64,000 nt of DNA from Anaspis maculata. Its lineage: Eukaryota > Arthropoda > Insecta > Coleoptera > Scraptiidae. The notes under the pieces were generated by a model, which had not been told where the DNA came from, did not search any database, and saw only the letters and a program-made list of their open reading frames with translations. Location: the NCBI GenBank assembly GCA_949128115.1, contig OX421967.1, forward strand, positions 10,530,070 to 10,594,069, given 5' to 3'. Shown here in pieces: positions 1 through 12,550 of the stretch; position 1 is the stretch's first letter, and each line of letters opens with the position of its first letter. Both the position numbers and the translations under genes were made by a program.

Positions 1-2382
1 ACAGAATTATTAGTTGCTTTACAATTTCAAGAACCTCTATACTATCTAAAAGTCGTCCTTTTTTACAAACATGTAAAATTTCAAAATTAGTTCCAAGGAC
101 GAAGTTATGATTTTCTGAGATGATTTTGATGATTAGATGATTATGATTAATAATTCTTTCCAAAATTGCCTAAATGATTGTATAGATTTCCCTTTTAAAC
201 ATTTTCACAACGCCTTTGATTCAAATAACCTTTTCTCTATCTAGTCAACCATCCTGCTTTCATTATTTATCACCCACCTTGTACCATTATTATTAGCTCT
301 ATTATTCCATACATTTCCATCAAGCTCTTTTGTCCGTTCTTCCACGACAACATCACAAATGTTATATTGACATCTGAAGAATTTAAGAACAATCATCAAA
401 TGCAAGTACAATATTCAGCAGTTAGTGTCCAGACTACCTTTTTTTTTCTGAATAGGTCGTTTTAGTCTTTCAACCCATACAACTCAGAAACCATCACTAT
501 AGGATAAATATTCCGAAACATGTTATTTGTTCTGTATTCAATTCTTCATATTTTCCCTGGATGGTTTTGCTCTACCTAAGTGAAAAATGAGGCAAATAGT
601 ATGGTATGAAAAAAATCGATTTTTGGGGATTCTTCGAGACAGCAAGTATCGATTTCACAGGTCGAGGAAAAGTACCATTTTGAAGTTGGCGACTTCTTGA
701 CTTCTAGACAAAAGTGTGATACCGAATGTTGAATTAGCTTATCCCGCATGTAAAACACATTGAAATTCGCACATTCGCTGTCCAGGTTACAGCCCCTGAA
801 TTGACACCATGCATATTTTTACATAAAATCCGGAAATATATTTTGAGTAATTTTCACTGCGTTTTTGTAGACGCGATATCACAGAGGCTATTGACCAAAA
901 AGTGATGAGTTTTGTACGATCTCTTGGGAATTTAACGGGCTACATTTGCTTTGCTGGTGCTGGTGCTGTGTTCTGAAGAGATAATAGTTCACAAGCCATT
1001 CAGAAAAAAAGAAAATTTTCAAGGATGGCCCTTTTTTATTGGTCCTAAAAAAAACAAGCTTTTTGGGAATTTCAGTATGTCATTCCACGTTCAATTCTGC
1101 ATCGATCCACCAAATTTCGTCAACTTCCGAATTTATTTCCGGTTAAAACCTATTTTGACTGGACTATTATAATATGTGAAGACGTACGTCGTAATTCAAG
1201 GGGTATATATTTATTTATATTGCAAATTTACCGACTACACTTTTACAATGTTTCGATCATCAGCCACAATAATAAGTCTGCAGATTTCCCGTCTCAATAC
1301 ACCACGGCCTTCGCGGGGGTGCGCGGATGGCAGGGGTACGCGAGGGCCTCAGCGCTGCAGTTGTCCGCTGCATGCAGTACATTACAATTCCGTCCCTAGC
1401 TCAGTTACTATTCAAGATAAATCAAATCTGAAAAAACCGCAAGAATCGCAATGGAATAGGTAACATGGTTTACAGAAGGAACTTTTTTGATTGAACTAGT
1501 GGTTACGGAGATAATCGAGTGGGAGTGGAATGAAAAATGTCATTCAACACGTTACTGAGATATTCAACGTTCTTTGCGCACGAGGCAGTCAAGTTTTACG
1601 TGTATTCTAATGGCAAAGTAAATGATCACCTTTTTATTTATGAATTATTTACGACAACTTACAGTTGACGGATTTATTCCAAGCTGATATCAGCCAAAAG
1701 CTGACAAACTGTAGAACATTTTTTGAAAAAACTGTTTTTTCACAAAACCGCCCCCATACCGCCCCCACACTGGACGATTTTTTGACGACAAGTGGATTCT
1801 TCATCCCCAAGCCATACTACACCATAAAAAATGCACCCCAGCTTTTTACCTTTCCGTGCACACGAACTTCTCAAATAAGCACATTTTGCTTCATATTTTC
1901 CTCTACTAACAGGAAAAATTGGAATAACGTTCCGATTTTTATTTATATTTAAGTTCGAGTTCAAGTTATAGGTTTTAGAACGTTGGTGCTATGCTTATGT
2001 CAAACTTGTCATCTGCCAAGTCATAGGTCAAGTTTGACGTTTTGTTCCGATAATTCTTGATAATAAAGATTAATTTAAAAATAATAAATGATGAAACTTA
2101 CAAAATAACATTCGAGTTTCACGTGTTTCCCAAGAACTTTGGTAACTTTAGCAACGCTGAATGAAAGTTTGCTCCAGTCCACCCCGAAAAGAATACTGAC
2201 GAATAATGTGACGAGTAAGGTATTCGAACCAGGTTTCGCCACGGAAGAGAAATCGGAAGTTGCCTGAAAAGGCATTATTTTCCAAAAGACTTGAACCGTG
2301 TTACAACTGGGCGTATGGGCAAACGATGATAATTTGCTAATGATTTTATAATGCACCCCTGTGTTGACAAGCACATGACCGT
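1..2382. other. No recognisable gene
   Basis: This AT-rich stretch contains only short open frames without codon structure, splice partners or familiar motifs. A small GC-richer patch near 1300-1370 does not look coding. I see no RNA gene or element terminus here. Confidence 0.5.
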
Positions 2383-4040
2383 TTAATAGTACAAGAAAGA
2401 TAGATTTCAACCTCGGAAAAAATATGGACGTCCTGAAAATTTGATATTTTATTCAGAATCAAGTGCTCTACAACATATCCAAAATCGCCAAAAATCGCAC
2501 CCGGGGGTTTTGAGTTATTGGAGGGGGGGTAAAAAATTGCTGCTAAAAATGGAGGGGATGGAACCCGTCAATCCATTGGATGCAAATACATTATAGTTCG
2601 TCTTATCATATCCCGTTGATACCATTTTGGCACAAAAAGTGCCCATTATTGTTGAAGGGGAGTAGTGGGGGGGGCGAAGCTCTGCTAGGTGGTCCATTTT
2701 GTTTTTCTGGCCATGTAGAACCGATCACAACAAGTTTGGTAACTTTTCCGACTAAATTCAATCTCCTGAACTCGTATCCGATGTGTAAATTTGGATAAAA
2801 ACAAGTTTGAACAAGTTAACTTGAGAAAACTTGTTTTTTCTTTGACAATTTTGACGAATTTTTCTTTTACTGTTGGAGGTGTTCATTTTTAGAAATTTCC
2901 CAGGGACCATTGAATTGAAGTGTATTCTCCATAAAAATCATCCACTCGATGTATAATTATGTTTATCGAGTTTAAAAAATCAATTTGAACTTGAGCCGGC
3001 GCGGCGCGTCGTCTACTACTGACCAGAACACTACAGCATGCACCTTTAAATGTAAACACCTCAAACTATTGAAGAAATAACAGCTAATTTTTGAAAATTG
3101 GAGGATCTGTGGAGAATTGAATTCCCTATAACATAAACAAAATCGCCATGAATCGCACTGCAGGGTTTTGAGTTATTTAAGGAGAGAGGTAACAGTTCAT
3201 AGAGTAGGAATCCTGTCAAAGTGTTATCCTCCTCATCGAATAACTCAAAATCCTGCATTGCGATTCATGGCGATTTTGTTTGTGTTATAGGGAATTCAAT
3301 TCTCCACAGATCCTCTAATTTTCAAAGATGAGCTGTTAATCCTTCAATAGTTTGAGGTGTTTTCATATAAAGGTGCATGCTGTAGTGTTCTGGTCAGTAG
3401 TAGACGACGCGCCGCGCCGGCTCAAGTTCAAATCGATTTTTTAAACTCGAGAAACAAAATTATACATAGAGTGGATGATTTTTGTGGAGAATACACTTCA
3501 TTTTGATGGTCCCTGAAATTTTTCTGAAAATGAACACCTCCAACAGTAAAAAAAAAATTCGTCAAAATTGTCAAAGAAAAAACAAGTTTTCTCAAGTTAA
3601 CTTGTTCAAACTTGTTTTCATTCGAATTTACACATCGGATACGAGTTCAGGAGATTGAATTTAGTCGGAAAAGATACCAAACTTGTCGTGATCGGTTCTA
3701 CATGACCAGAAAAACAAAATGGACCACCTAGCAGAGCTTCGCCCCCCTACTACTCCCCTTCAACAATGATAGACACTTTTTGTGCCAAAATGGTATCAAT
3801 GGGATATGATACGTCGAACTATAATGTATCCGCATCCAATGGATTGACGGGTTCTATCCCCTCCATGTTTACCTGCAATTTTTTACCCCCCCCTCCAATA
3901 ACTCAAAACCCCCGGGTGCGATTTTTGGCGATTTTGGATATGTTGTAGAGCACTCAATTCTGAACAGAATATCAAATTTTCATGACGTCCATATTTATTC
4001 CGAGGTTTTGCCGATTTTTTCACTATTTTTCCTGTACTAC
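2383..4040. repeat. Fold-back element, about 1.6 kb
   Basis: The left arm (about 2383-3180) is nearly the reverse complement of the right arm (about 3236-4040), with a loop of roughly 55 bp. Matching landmarks are AACCTCGG at 2409 against CCGAGGTT ending at 4007, the run CACCCGGGGGTTTTGAG in both arms, and the motif GCCGGCGCGGCGCGTCG near 2995 and 3405. Small mismatches show the arms have diverged. The open frames inside it (for example 2515-2697 and 3766-3948) are mirror images of each other and are not genes. It could be a Foldback-type element or two inverted copies of one repeat. Confidence 0.8.
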
Positions 4041-4479
4041 AAAGGATATGGTTTCATGGCATAGATGCTTGTCGAAGTCTGTTGTCCGCTTTGGATACAA
4101 TGGAACACTTTGGGGCGCTTTTGCTTGAGGAACTACGCAGGTACAATGGGTACATGAATCTTAAAACAATAAACACTTGTGTGGAAAGGTGTTCTTCACC
4201 TGTTTATAGCTTTTATTCTGACTCGACGCTCTGGCGGATGATAACAAAATAGGTACGCATCAAAATTATAACATAAACATTTTAGCGCCAATTTCCGAAA
4301 CTCTTTTACCGAAAATTTTTTGAGTTCTTTCAATTTTTCATGAAATTCTGTGGTTTCAGACATGAAACTCGGCATGTTTATCTCGAGTCGTTTTAGAGAT
4401 AACCCGAGTGATAACCGAACTGTCTTCCAGTTCCAACGCCCACATGATGCGACTGACTTTTGCCTAAATCAAACACCAG

Positions 4480-5495
4480 TTATTTGGCCTCGGTTTCGAC
4501 ACTGTAAAAATGTCTGATACTGGCTATACATTTTTCTTGAAAGATATAATCTGTATACGATTCATAAAACATGCTCACCCACATTTTTCTCGAGAACCGT
4601 TTGCGATGTCAAGCCGCGGAAAAAACTGAATTAACAGTATCTTTGAGGTCCGATTTTTATACTACTAGAGGTTTTTCACCTAAACTTTCTGTGCGCCTCA
4701 AAAATTTGTATTTTTTTTCACACTGTACAATGCTGAGTGATATGTCATTTTGAAGAATTTTATAAGTTCAATGGAAAAGTGTGCATAAAGTTTAAAAAAA
4801 ATTTCCGCGGTTTTCATTTTCTGCTGAAAACAAAAAATCTGGAAAAACATGTTTTCACGTATAAAATGAGAATCTACAGGTATTTTATTTTTTCAAACTG
4901 CAAACGGCATGCAATAGAACTCATCGAAACGCTCAATATGCAATGGCTATTTTAAAATTTTGAGATATTCTGAAATCAAAATTTTAATGGTAAAATTCTC
5001 GGTAAAATTGATTTGCCTCGAAATTTTAAAATAATAATCATTCCATATTGAGTTACACACCGCACTCACCGTTTTGATAAGTTCTATTGAATGCCGTTTG
5101 CAGCTTGAAAAAATACCCACAGATTCTCATTTTACAAGTGAAAGCGTGTTTTTTCAGGTTTTTTGTTTTCATCATCAAATGAAAACCGCTGAAATTTTTT
5201 CAAAACTTTTTGCACTTTTCCATTGAACTTTCAAACATCTTTTAGATGACATATCACCCAATGCTGTACAGAGTAAAAAAATCTACAAATTTTTGAGGCG
5301 CCCCCGTACAGAAAATTTTGGAGAAAGAACTCTGGTAGCATATGAAATCGGACCTCAAAGATATTGTTAATTCCGCGACTCGACACCCCAAACGCTTCGC
5401 GAGAAAAATGGGGGTAAGTATGTTTTATGAATCACTATGTATCAGTACCTTTACCAGAAATAAAATTCAAAATGTCATATCCGAGGCCAGATCTT
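4480..5495. repeat. Second fold-back element, about 1 kb
   Basis: The left arm includes GATTCATAAAACATGCTCAC (from about 4560), and its reverse complement GTATGTTTTATGAATC closes the right arm near 5430. The pairing continues outward through GGCCTCGG near 4487 and CCGAGGCC near 5483. The loop is about 4935-5090. The arms are more diverged than those of the element at 2383-4040 and share no obvious sequence with it. Confidence 0.7.
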
Positions 5496-5810
5496 AGGTA
5501 ACTACCAGATGACAGATCTGTAAGGTAATCCTGGTAAGGCAAAGTAAGGTAATGTGGGGTAAGGTCGTAAGGTTAACCAACACCAGGATCAAGGCAAGCA
5601 ACAAAATTTCGGACAATACAAGTTGACACGAAGTACTTGTGCATTTTTCTGAATTTTCGCCAGTGTCAGCCTGATACTTGCGACACTGACATAAAATTTC
5701 CATGTGTCTTGATTCCAACTTTATTTTGGCCGTGATAGTACAAAAGTACCGAAGTTACTACTACAATGCCTAGGGGTTGATTACCTGAGAAAAAAGTGTA
5801 CACAAGAATA

Positions 5811-6525
5811 GGGTGATTGCATGTAGAGGGAGTTTATGGCAAAATATCAATAGCGTCATTGTCATCTGTCAAGTTTCATCCATGTCGGAGTCAGCAGGCA
5901 ATTTTTCGCGGGCGCTCGTAGTTACTATCGTAGTTAAGTTGTAATGATGTTGACAGTTATGAACATTTTCGCGAGTAAATGTAATGATGTGAGCTGAAAT
6001 CGCGCCATGTTGGTCAACTGTCACATCACTCTCTCATCAGGAGCAACATCATTACAATGTCAACAGTGTCAATCGTCAAATGTACGTCAAAACCGTTGGA
6101 AGTATCCCACTGCCTGACTAAGCAAAGATGTTACCCTTCGAAAAGGTGCACCCCAGCAAGTTCATATCTGAACTGAAGTGTAATCGTTACGTTTTGGCTT
6201 GTAAATAAAATTTACCTTCAAATTACTTGGTGTTATGACGATGCCCATTTTCGCGACTCGCCAAGTGACAACATTGACAGTCTCTTCTCGTAGTCACATG
6301 ACATTTCTATCATCATTACGCCAAGTTATTCGCGAAAAAATCATGATGCTGTTTTGTTCGGCGTTTACGAGATCGAGATTGTGATCGAGATTGTGATTTC
6401 ATTCTAACAATGCCTTACACCTATGATGTGCCCCGATGCAATTCCCTAACAAACGTCAAAACGTAGCTCGATCCTTGCGCTGCCTGCCGGTGATCAGGTG
6501 AACGAATTACATGCAATCACTCTAT
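5811..6525. mobile_element. MITE copy A, TA-flanked inverted termini
   Basis: It starts with TAGGGTGATTGCATGTAGAG and ends with CATGCAATCACTCTA, so the ends are inverted repeats bounded by TA, as in Tc1/mariner-type MITEs. There is no coding capacity. An internal palindrome pairs TGTAATGATGTTGACAG near 5940 with CAACATCATTACA near 6043. The shorter copy at 6862-7180 is the same element in the opposite orientation. Confidence 0.65.
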
Positions 6526-6861
6526 TCCGACTTCCGGAATTCCGAAGATTTTCGGGGACTTCCAGGAATTCCGGTGGTTTTCGAAAGATTTCCGGGAATT
6601 CCGGTGATTTCCGAAAAACTTCCGGGAATTCTGGTGATTTCCAGAAGACTTCCGAGAATTCTGGTAATGTGATTTCCGAGGGAGTTCCCAAAATTTTGGT
6701 GATTTACAAACGAATTCTGAGAATTCTGGCGATTTCCGACAGATTCCGGGAATTCCAGGAATTCTGACGATTTTCAAAAGAATTCCGGGAATTCCGGTGA
6801 CTTCCGACAGAACTCAGGGAATTTCGGGAATTTCGGTGATTTCCAAAAGAATTCGGGAAAT
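6526..6861. repeat. 30-bp tandem repeat (GAATTCCGG satellite)
   Basis: Degenerate units of about 30 bp of the type AATTCCGGTGATTTCCGAAA, nine or more copies, run between the two MITE copies. The array resumes at about 7182-7245 beyond copy B, so copy B interrupts it. Because the period is a multiple of three, long frames are open on both strands (about 6498-6767 and 6494-6777) and encode repeated decapeptides. These frames are a by-product of the repeat and not genes. Confidence 0.8.
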
Positions 6862-7180
6862 AGGGTGATTGCATGAAATGCGTTCACCTGATCACCGGCA
6901 GGCAGCGCAAGGATCGAGAGTTATGTTTTGACGTTTGTTAGCGAATTGCATTGGGGCACATAACAGGTGTTGTAAGGCGTTAGAATGATTAGAAATCACA
7001 ATCTAGATCTCGTAAACGCCGAATAAACCAGTATGTGGACAAAACACGTAAAAATGATAGTATTTAGCGAGGTTAGCAGGTTAATCCGGTTGACGTTGAC
7101 TCCGACATGGATGAAACTTGACAGATGACTATGACACTATTGACATTTTGCCATAAACTCCCTCTACATGCAATCACCCT
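6862..7180. mobile_element. MITE copy B, inverted and internally deleted
   Basis: Its left end (AGGGTGATTGCATG, then the block GATCACCGGCAGGCAGCGCA) is the reverse complement of the right end of copy A at 6466-6525. Its right end is the reverse complement of the start of copy A at 5811-5895. At about 320 bp it is less than half the length of copy A. The insertion sits at a TA within the 30-bp satellite, which continues on both sides. Confidence 0.7.
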
Positions 7181-7245
7181 ATACCGGTGATTTCTGGAAG
7201 AATTCCGGGAATTCCGAAATATTCTGAATTCCGGGGAAATCAACC

Positions 7246-8384
7246 CCTCGTACAATGCTCAAAGCTTTATAAAACGTTTCATAAAACAATAAGGCAATAG
7301 GCAAGGCAACGTCGTCTTTTATGCGGTTACGAACATTATCTTTGAAACAGCAGACGACACTACCACAAGTGAGCTTGCTGTTAACAGTTTGAACATAAAT
7401 AACTTTAATCGCATTAGTCCCCGCCCTATTCAGAGTCGCGACGTCAGGAACCACGAGCTGTCGTATCCGAGGTCGTATCGCTTCAGTGTAAGTAGCTGGT
7501 ATCCAAAATCAAAACTTTCAAAACATTTGTGAAAATTCAGAAACAACGAAAATGGCAACAGCGCTCAAAAAAACAAGACATCGGCGCCGACTGTTACTTG
7601 TGACAATAATTATGATGACACTTCTCGTTTCTACCTGACCTACATTTCATTTGCTCATGTTTTGACGAAAGAACACAACTTGTTGCAAATGGCTGTACCG
7701 AGAAGGAAGTTCAAAGAAGCTACGAAGAGATGCATTTACGGTGTGTGTAAAAGTGACAGCCACGAACCAGTAGTTGGTCAGGCGGCTAGACAGAGCATGC
7801 AGCGTTGCCGAGTTTCCATATTCACACTGACAGGTGTACGAAAGTTCTCAAAATCTGGCGCTTTTACACATGCGCACCTGCCCAAACGATCGAAGTAGCC
7901 TATATAGACTTTCTCATACAGAGGCGGTTCCCTTTACTCGCAGCTCGTGCGCAGGTCTTCATATAAGACCACTTCGAAAAATATTCGCGCGTTTGTAGCC
8001 AAGTGGGGATGCGACCAGGCATCACGCTGGCCCATTCAAGTTACCCTGCGCCTCGAGTACCTTAGGTGTATGAGAAACTCTATAGGTAAACCTGCGCCCA
8101 GAGGAACCCAGGTAAATGAGAATTGCTATATTGAATCCGTTGGCTGGGCTGTAATGAGACGCTTTCCACCTCGGTATGTAATAATATACTATTATCTACC
8201 TACATCAGACTCGACTAGACTACCAACTATGATGGCGGTAGTGGAGTTGCCAGTCGCAGCAAATAAGTTGGCAAGTTGGCAACCGCAGCAGTCACTCCAG
8301 CTGTCAGTCGCAGTAATCAAGTAAGCAGTTGTAAAGTTAAGTGCCAAGTTGGCAATATTATTGAGGGAATCGTGACAGTTCAAT
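7246..8384. other. No assignable gene; one zinc-finger-like ORF
   Basis: Apart from a weak zinc-finger-like frame at 7662-7898, nothing recognisable is present. A second open frame at 7947-8324 (+) has no familiar motif. Confidence 0.4.
7662..7898 (+). other. Possible THAP-like zinc-finger fragment
   Basis: The frame encodes KRCIYGVCKSDSH near residues 22-34. This resembles the opening C-x-YG-x-C-x-SDS segment of a THAP-like finger that I recall from many insect transposon-derived proteins. The continuation expected in that family (aromatic FPFPKP block, Trp, closing Cys/His pair) is absent, and the frame runs into unrelated sequence. It may be a decayed exon or chance similarity. No promoter or splice partner was found. 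Confidence 0.2.
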
Positions 8385-8625
8385 GTCCGTATTCATAGTC
8401 GTTGTCAAGTGCACCTTGTCCAAGTACCACTTTGAATCAAGCTGTAACTCAAGTACGAATTCTGTTTCATAGACATAAGTTCGGCTTTCCTCGAGGAATA
8501 CTATTTCACGGGAATAGCCAAAAATATGTCCATGAAACAGAAATCGTACTTGACTTACAGTTTGATTTAAAAGGGATACTTGAACAAGGTGTACTTGACA
8601 ACGACTATGAATATGGGAATAAGGC
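8385..8625. repeat. 240-bp palindromic element
   Basis: CATAGTCGTTGTCAAGTGCA near 8394 is mirrored by TGTACTTGACAACGACTATG near 8590-8612. Pairing continues inward through GTACTTGGACAAGG-like arms and GTTTCATAGACAT / ATGTCCATGAAAC. It is short and non-coding, consistent with a MITE or a decayed fold-back. Confidence 0.65.
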
Positions 8626-9929
8626 AGTCAAGCCAAACCAAAAGCAAGGCAATCTTGATGAATTTCAGCAGACGGCTACGCATTATGCTGCCAGTGTCAT
8701 CAATTTTCACGCCCTCAAACCCTGGGGAGATGAAAAATCTGGAAAATGCAATTTTCCTCCTTAGCGAGCCCTTATCCGCCCATTTTTTACCAGCTGAAAA
8801 ACTGAAGCTTTGACGGACCGCGCAGTAACTTGACCTCACTTGTAAAAATTATGGATTACAATGCAATTTTTTTTTAGGTACCTAACGCATTTTTGGCTTT
8901 TTTTAGCGAATAAAAACCAACAGCTTTATGGCCACCATTTCGTCACACATTATCTAACAGACCTTCCGTATTATAAAAGTATACACCTCAAGGCGCCTTG
9001 AGGGAGGCCCTATAATATACCTGCACAATATTAGGACCTTCCGACAAAAGGACCAAACTTTTATGTTTACATGTTTATTGCGTGCTATTCAACCGTTGAG
9101 TGGTGAGCGAAGTTTATGCAATATTCATGGACCACCGTAGGAGGTAGAAGTCGAAAAAAATATCAACACAACCTACATTGTTTAGGTTTCCTGTTTTCTG
9201 ACATAATAGTGACATGAGTAATGAATGACATAAATAGGTGAAAAGTGACAGCACTTAGGTAGCGGCTAATCAAACGTGGCATTTGATTGAAACATCAACA
9301 GCTTTCTCAAAAGAAATAATACACCTGCCAACAAAAAAAGTCTACATAAACTCAACACAAATTAGACAAAAAAGAACTACATGAGTAATTTAATTGCAAA
9401 ATGAGTTGGTAATCAACAAATAAATTTATGGCCTGCATAAATTATCCAACCGTAGTAATCGTAAATAATGATAATTCAACACCAGCTTGATGGCCTAGTG
9501 TGGTTTTTATCATCATCGAAGAAAATCATTAGCGCGGCAGTAATGGTGCGTTATCAAACATTGACATTATAACTGCACTTTATTGACAAAGATTAAACAT
9601 AAAACGCAGAGAGGATTAAAAGCGAGATTATATAAAGATATAATTTCATTAATTTCCGTAATTTGCTCTTTTTCTAGTACTTAATTGCACTTTAAGTAGT
9701 GTTTACTCAAGTGTTGTAAAATTCCCCGCGAATTAACAAAAGATTTCGCCTTGATTTATGTACTGTGTCAAAGTGACAGTTGTGTCATTCTGAGACAATA
9801 AGCCTGCTACTTACGAGAAAGTAAGTATGGCTAATTACGCCTACTGTGATTTAAGGAACGAATAAAAAAAAGTGATATCAACCATTTCGTCGCCTACTAG
9901 TTAGGCACCTACTCTGCGCTGAGCACGAC
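8626..9929. other. No gene seen
   Basis: AT-rich sequence with scattered short frames and no conserved motif, repeat unit or element terminus that I could recognise. Confidence 0.4.
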
Positions 9930-9957
9930 ATTATTTGCATGACAATCGAGAGGGCGA

Positions 9958-9999
9958 GACGCCGCCGTCGTCGTCGTCGCCACCGCCGCCGCCGCCTGC
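9958..9999. repeat. GC-rich trinucleotide microsatellite
   Basis: A run of CCG/GTC triplets (GCCGCCGTCGTCGTCGTCGC and following) inside the GC island. It generates an arginine-rich frame on the minus strand that is not a gene. Confidence 0.8.
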
Positions 10000-10372
10000 G
10001 AAAAACTTCCACTCGCCTTACCTCCCCAGTCCCCGCCCCTTCTTCTCGCCCACCTGGAACGGGGCAAATTTTTTCCGGAACGAAACAAAAGACACAGCAC
10101 ACCGCGATCGCTTGACAAATTAACGAGCAGCGCCCCCGCGCTCTCCTTTCCCCTCGGACCCGCTATCCCCTTTCCCCTCCCGTGTGTATACATAACAATT
10201 AGCCTGTCAATGGGGCGATAATTAGCGGCGCAAACAAATGAGCGTCGGCGGCGTCAAACCGGAAGTGGCGTCCGCACACGGCCGACTTTTCCTGCTTTTC
10301 CGCACCATCGGAAAATCTCGAGACGAGAACGAAATAAAAACAGAAGCTAATCGCCTATGCAGGGGGACTCAC

Positions 10373-10500
10373 CTCAAAGCTGCGGTGGCTCTGGCTACAT
10401 AATAAATAAAGGTGGCCTGGCGGCCGTCGCCTTGATCTGGGGCGGCCGGGGCTGCTGAGGTTTTCCGTGTTGATGGAATGATGGAAAACAGTTACCACTG
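10373..10500 (-). other. Candidate non-coding first exon
   Basis: Reading the minus strand, an initiator-like TCAGTG lies at the start and GCTTTGAG|gtgagt at the end. The stretch has no long coding frame opening with a plausible Met. It would be the 5' UTR exon of a gene extending left of 10373, perhaps beyond the window. The call rests on the donor and the GC island only. Confidence 0.25.
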
Positions 10501-10740
10501 AGCACGCCGCGTCGATTCGTTTGTTTTTTTGCACTGGGAAATGCACAGAAAACGCACACGGGATGCACTTTTGGCGTATCGATCTAGTCGGCCATCTTAC
10601 ACCACGGCCTTACTTGATTCGCCGTTTGCCATTTACACACAAGAAGAGTGTTTTGTGATGGTGCCGCGTGGCGCCATCTGGCTGGGAACGCGGGAACCGG
10701 GGCCCGAGCGTGCGGTGAACTAGGCCAGCGGCTCTCAAAC

Positions 10741-12550
10741 GAGTGTTGAAATCTGCCACTCGCCAGTTTGAAGATGAACTACTTACTATAGGTCTGGCAT
10801 AGACAAGAGGTCTGGTCTGTTTCTTTGTCCTGCTTAACTTATTCCGTAACTCAACGCTCCGGAGCAGACGTTGCCTAGCAACGACCAATCAGACAGCTCT
10901 ATTTTCCGCTCTGAGCGCTCCAAAGTAAGTTAGAGCATGACAAAGAAACAGACCTTTTGGAGAGGGCGTGATCTGTATCGACATCGACAACTCAGAAGCA
11001 GCTGAGAAGCGTTGAGTAGCTCATTCAACAGTCAGAAGTTTTTTGACGTTTGACGCATCTGTCATGGTGCCATGTGACTAGGGTTCCTGATGGGCGATAT
11101 CGTGATCCGGGTATCAAAGTTTGATAAGAAAAAAATATCGATAATTATTGATATATGAATATGTATCAAATATCGATGATTAAAGTAGTCGGAATACCAG
11201 AGGGACCTGTGGGCTGAGCCTAACTGCGTGAACTTAGTTCATCTAGTGATACACCGCACCTAGATTTCCAGTGGGATTTCAGGTTCGCCTGTGACCTGGT
11301 AATTAATGGTCCACCACTCCAGCTGACGGTGTTGCTTCCCCTATTTCAACACACGGACTCATTCAAAACGATTTGTTTTTCTGTTTAGCCCCACCCACAG
11401 GTCCCTGTGGTGTACCGTTAACTCTATCAAAGTACCAAAATTTGATAATAATGTATCAATTTATTAAAATGAAGATATAAAGTGATAATATGAAAAATAT
11501 ATCTTTAGTGGTCAATTTAGACTTGCATCGATAAATTTATTGATATATCAATAGTTTTGCGGTTTGCACATCCCTACATGTGACGTATTTGACTCACGAA
11601 ATTACTTCACTCCCAAACTATATCCCTTTATCAATTTATTATGTCATTTGATCGATGTTTTTTCAACGGACAGTATGAACGAGGTTTGGGAGTTGTTTGA
11701 AGTTCTCTGGTATCCTTATGTGATTAACTGTCATGTCAAAACTCATGACCAACTTTCAAAATTGTCAAGTAATGTCATTTACGTCATCAATGTCATTGGT
11801 TATCCACTAACCAAGCACATCCTTGCATAAACCAAGCTCAAACACCACTCGCTTCGATACCTTCCGGTAAAATAACCGGGGCCCGATTTACGAATATTAC
11901 GAGTGATATTTTTGTAATGATTTGGACCGGGTAGCCGGAGTTTTGGAACGAATATTCCTAAAACGAAACAGGCTACACACACGCGCACTACATCTGCGCA
12001 TGTTTAAATGTCAAAATAGGAGCGGCCTTAATGCTGCTTGTTTTTGTATTTTCAACTGAAAGAGCTTTCTTTTAAGTGACCTATCGTTCTTATTCTTTGA
12101 CAGAGCTGAACGCTGTATGTGCTCTTTGTCGGAAGCTGCTTATTGAGATATATTTTGTGGGCTCCTGATATTCAACTCTCCCGAGCCGCATTTTGATGGT
12201 CTCTGGAATTTCTCTTTCCCCCCACCATTTTGCTATTTGAAATATGAATAATTCACTAAAACGCCTATTTTCTATCTAACTGTCATGAACCTTCATCACA
12301 ACAGCAACATCTCACCAAAATTCAATTTTAATCTCGAAAAAATAGACTGAAAAGCTCAAAACCTAAAAAATCCATAAAAATGTAATCGGCAGGAACTTTT
12401 ACCCCACAGATGGCACCACTAACTGTCAAATTTTGAAAGCTGCTGTCAGTGTCACTCAACCCAAACGTCAAACAAAACGTCACATTCCAAATGTTTTGAT
12501 CGCAAGATCATCGCCTTTTCGCTGACACATTTTCCGATTTTCCTGGGAAA
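10741..12550. other. Upstream region of VPS50
   Basis: No gene is evident. An AT-rich tract with repeated TATCGAT/TTGATA words lies at 11080-11560 and surrounds a small palindromic element (11196-11414). The last 150 bp before the VPS50 ATG lack a TATA box; TTTCGCTGACACATTTTCC runs close to the start codon. Confidence 0.4.
11196..11414. mobile_element. 215-bp MITE-like element
   Basis: The left end AGAGGGACCTGTGGG is mirrored by CCCACAGGTCCCTGTGG at the right end (about 11391-11411). The interior is non-coding. It is embedded in an AT-rich tract. Confidence 0.5.

Larger units (their letters stand above)
9930..10740 (-). promoter_or_regulatory. GC-rich island, candidate promoter
   Basis: This is the only long GC/CpG-rich block in the left half. 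It holds a DRE-like TATCGAT at 10577-10583, a YY1/Pho-like CCATCTT at 10592-10598, and an ETS-like ACCGGAAGT near 10258. On the minus strand TCAGTG (10501-10496) resembles an arthropod initiator, and an exon-like stretch after it ends in a strong donor (GAG|gtgagt at 10373). The sites suggest a housekeeping-type promoter firing leftwards. No coding exon for it was found in the window. Confidence 0.4.

Noticed and set aside
6494..6777. Long open frames on both strands with repeated decapeptides
   Set aside because: They result from a 30-bp satellite whose period is a multiple of three.
9878..10193. Arginine-rich minus-strand frames
   Set aside because: They are generated by the CCG/GTC microsatellite and show no protein family features.
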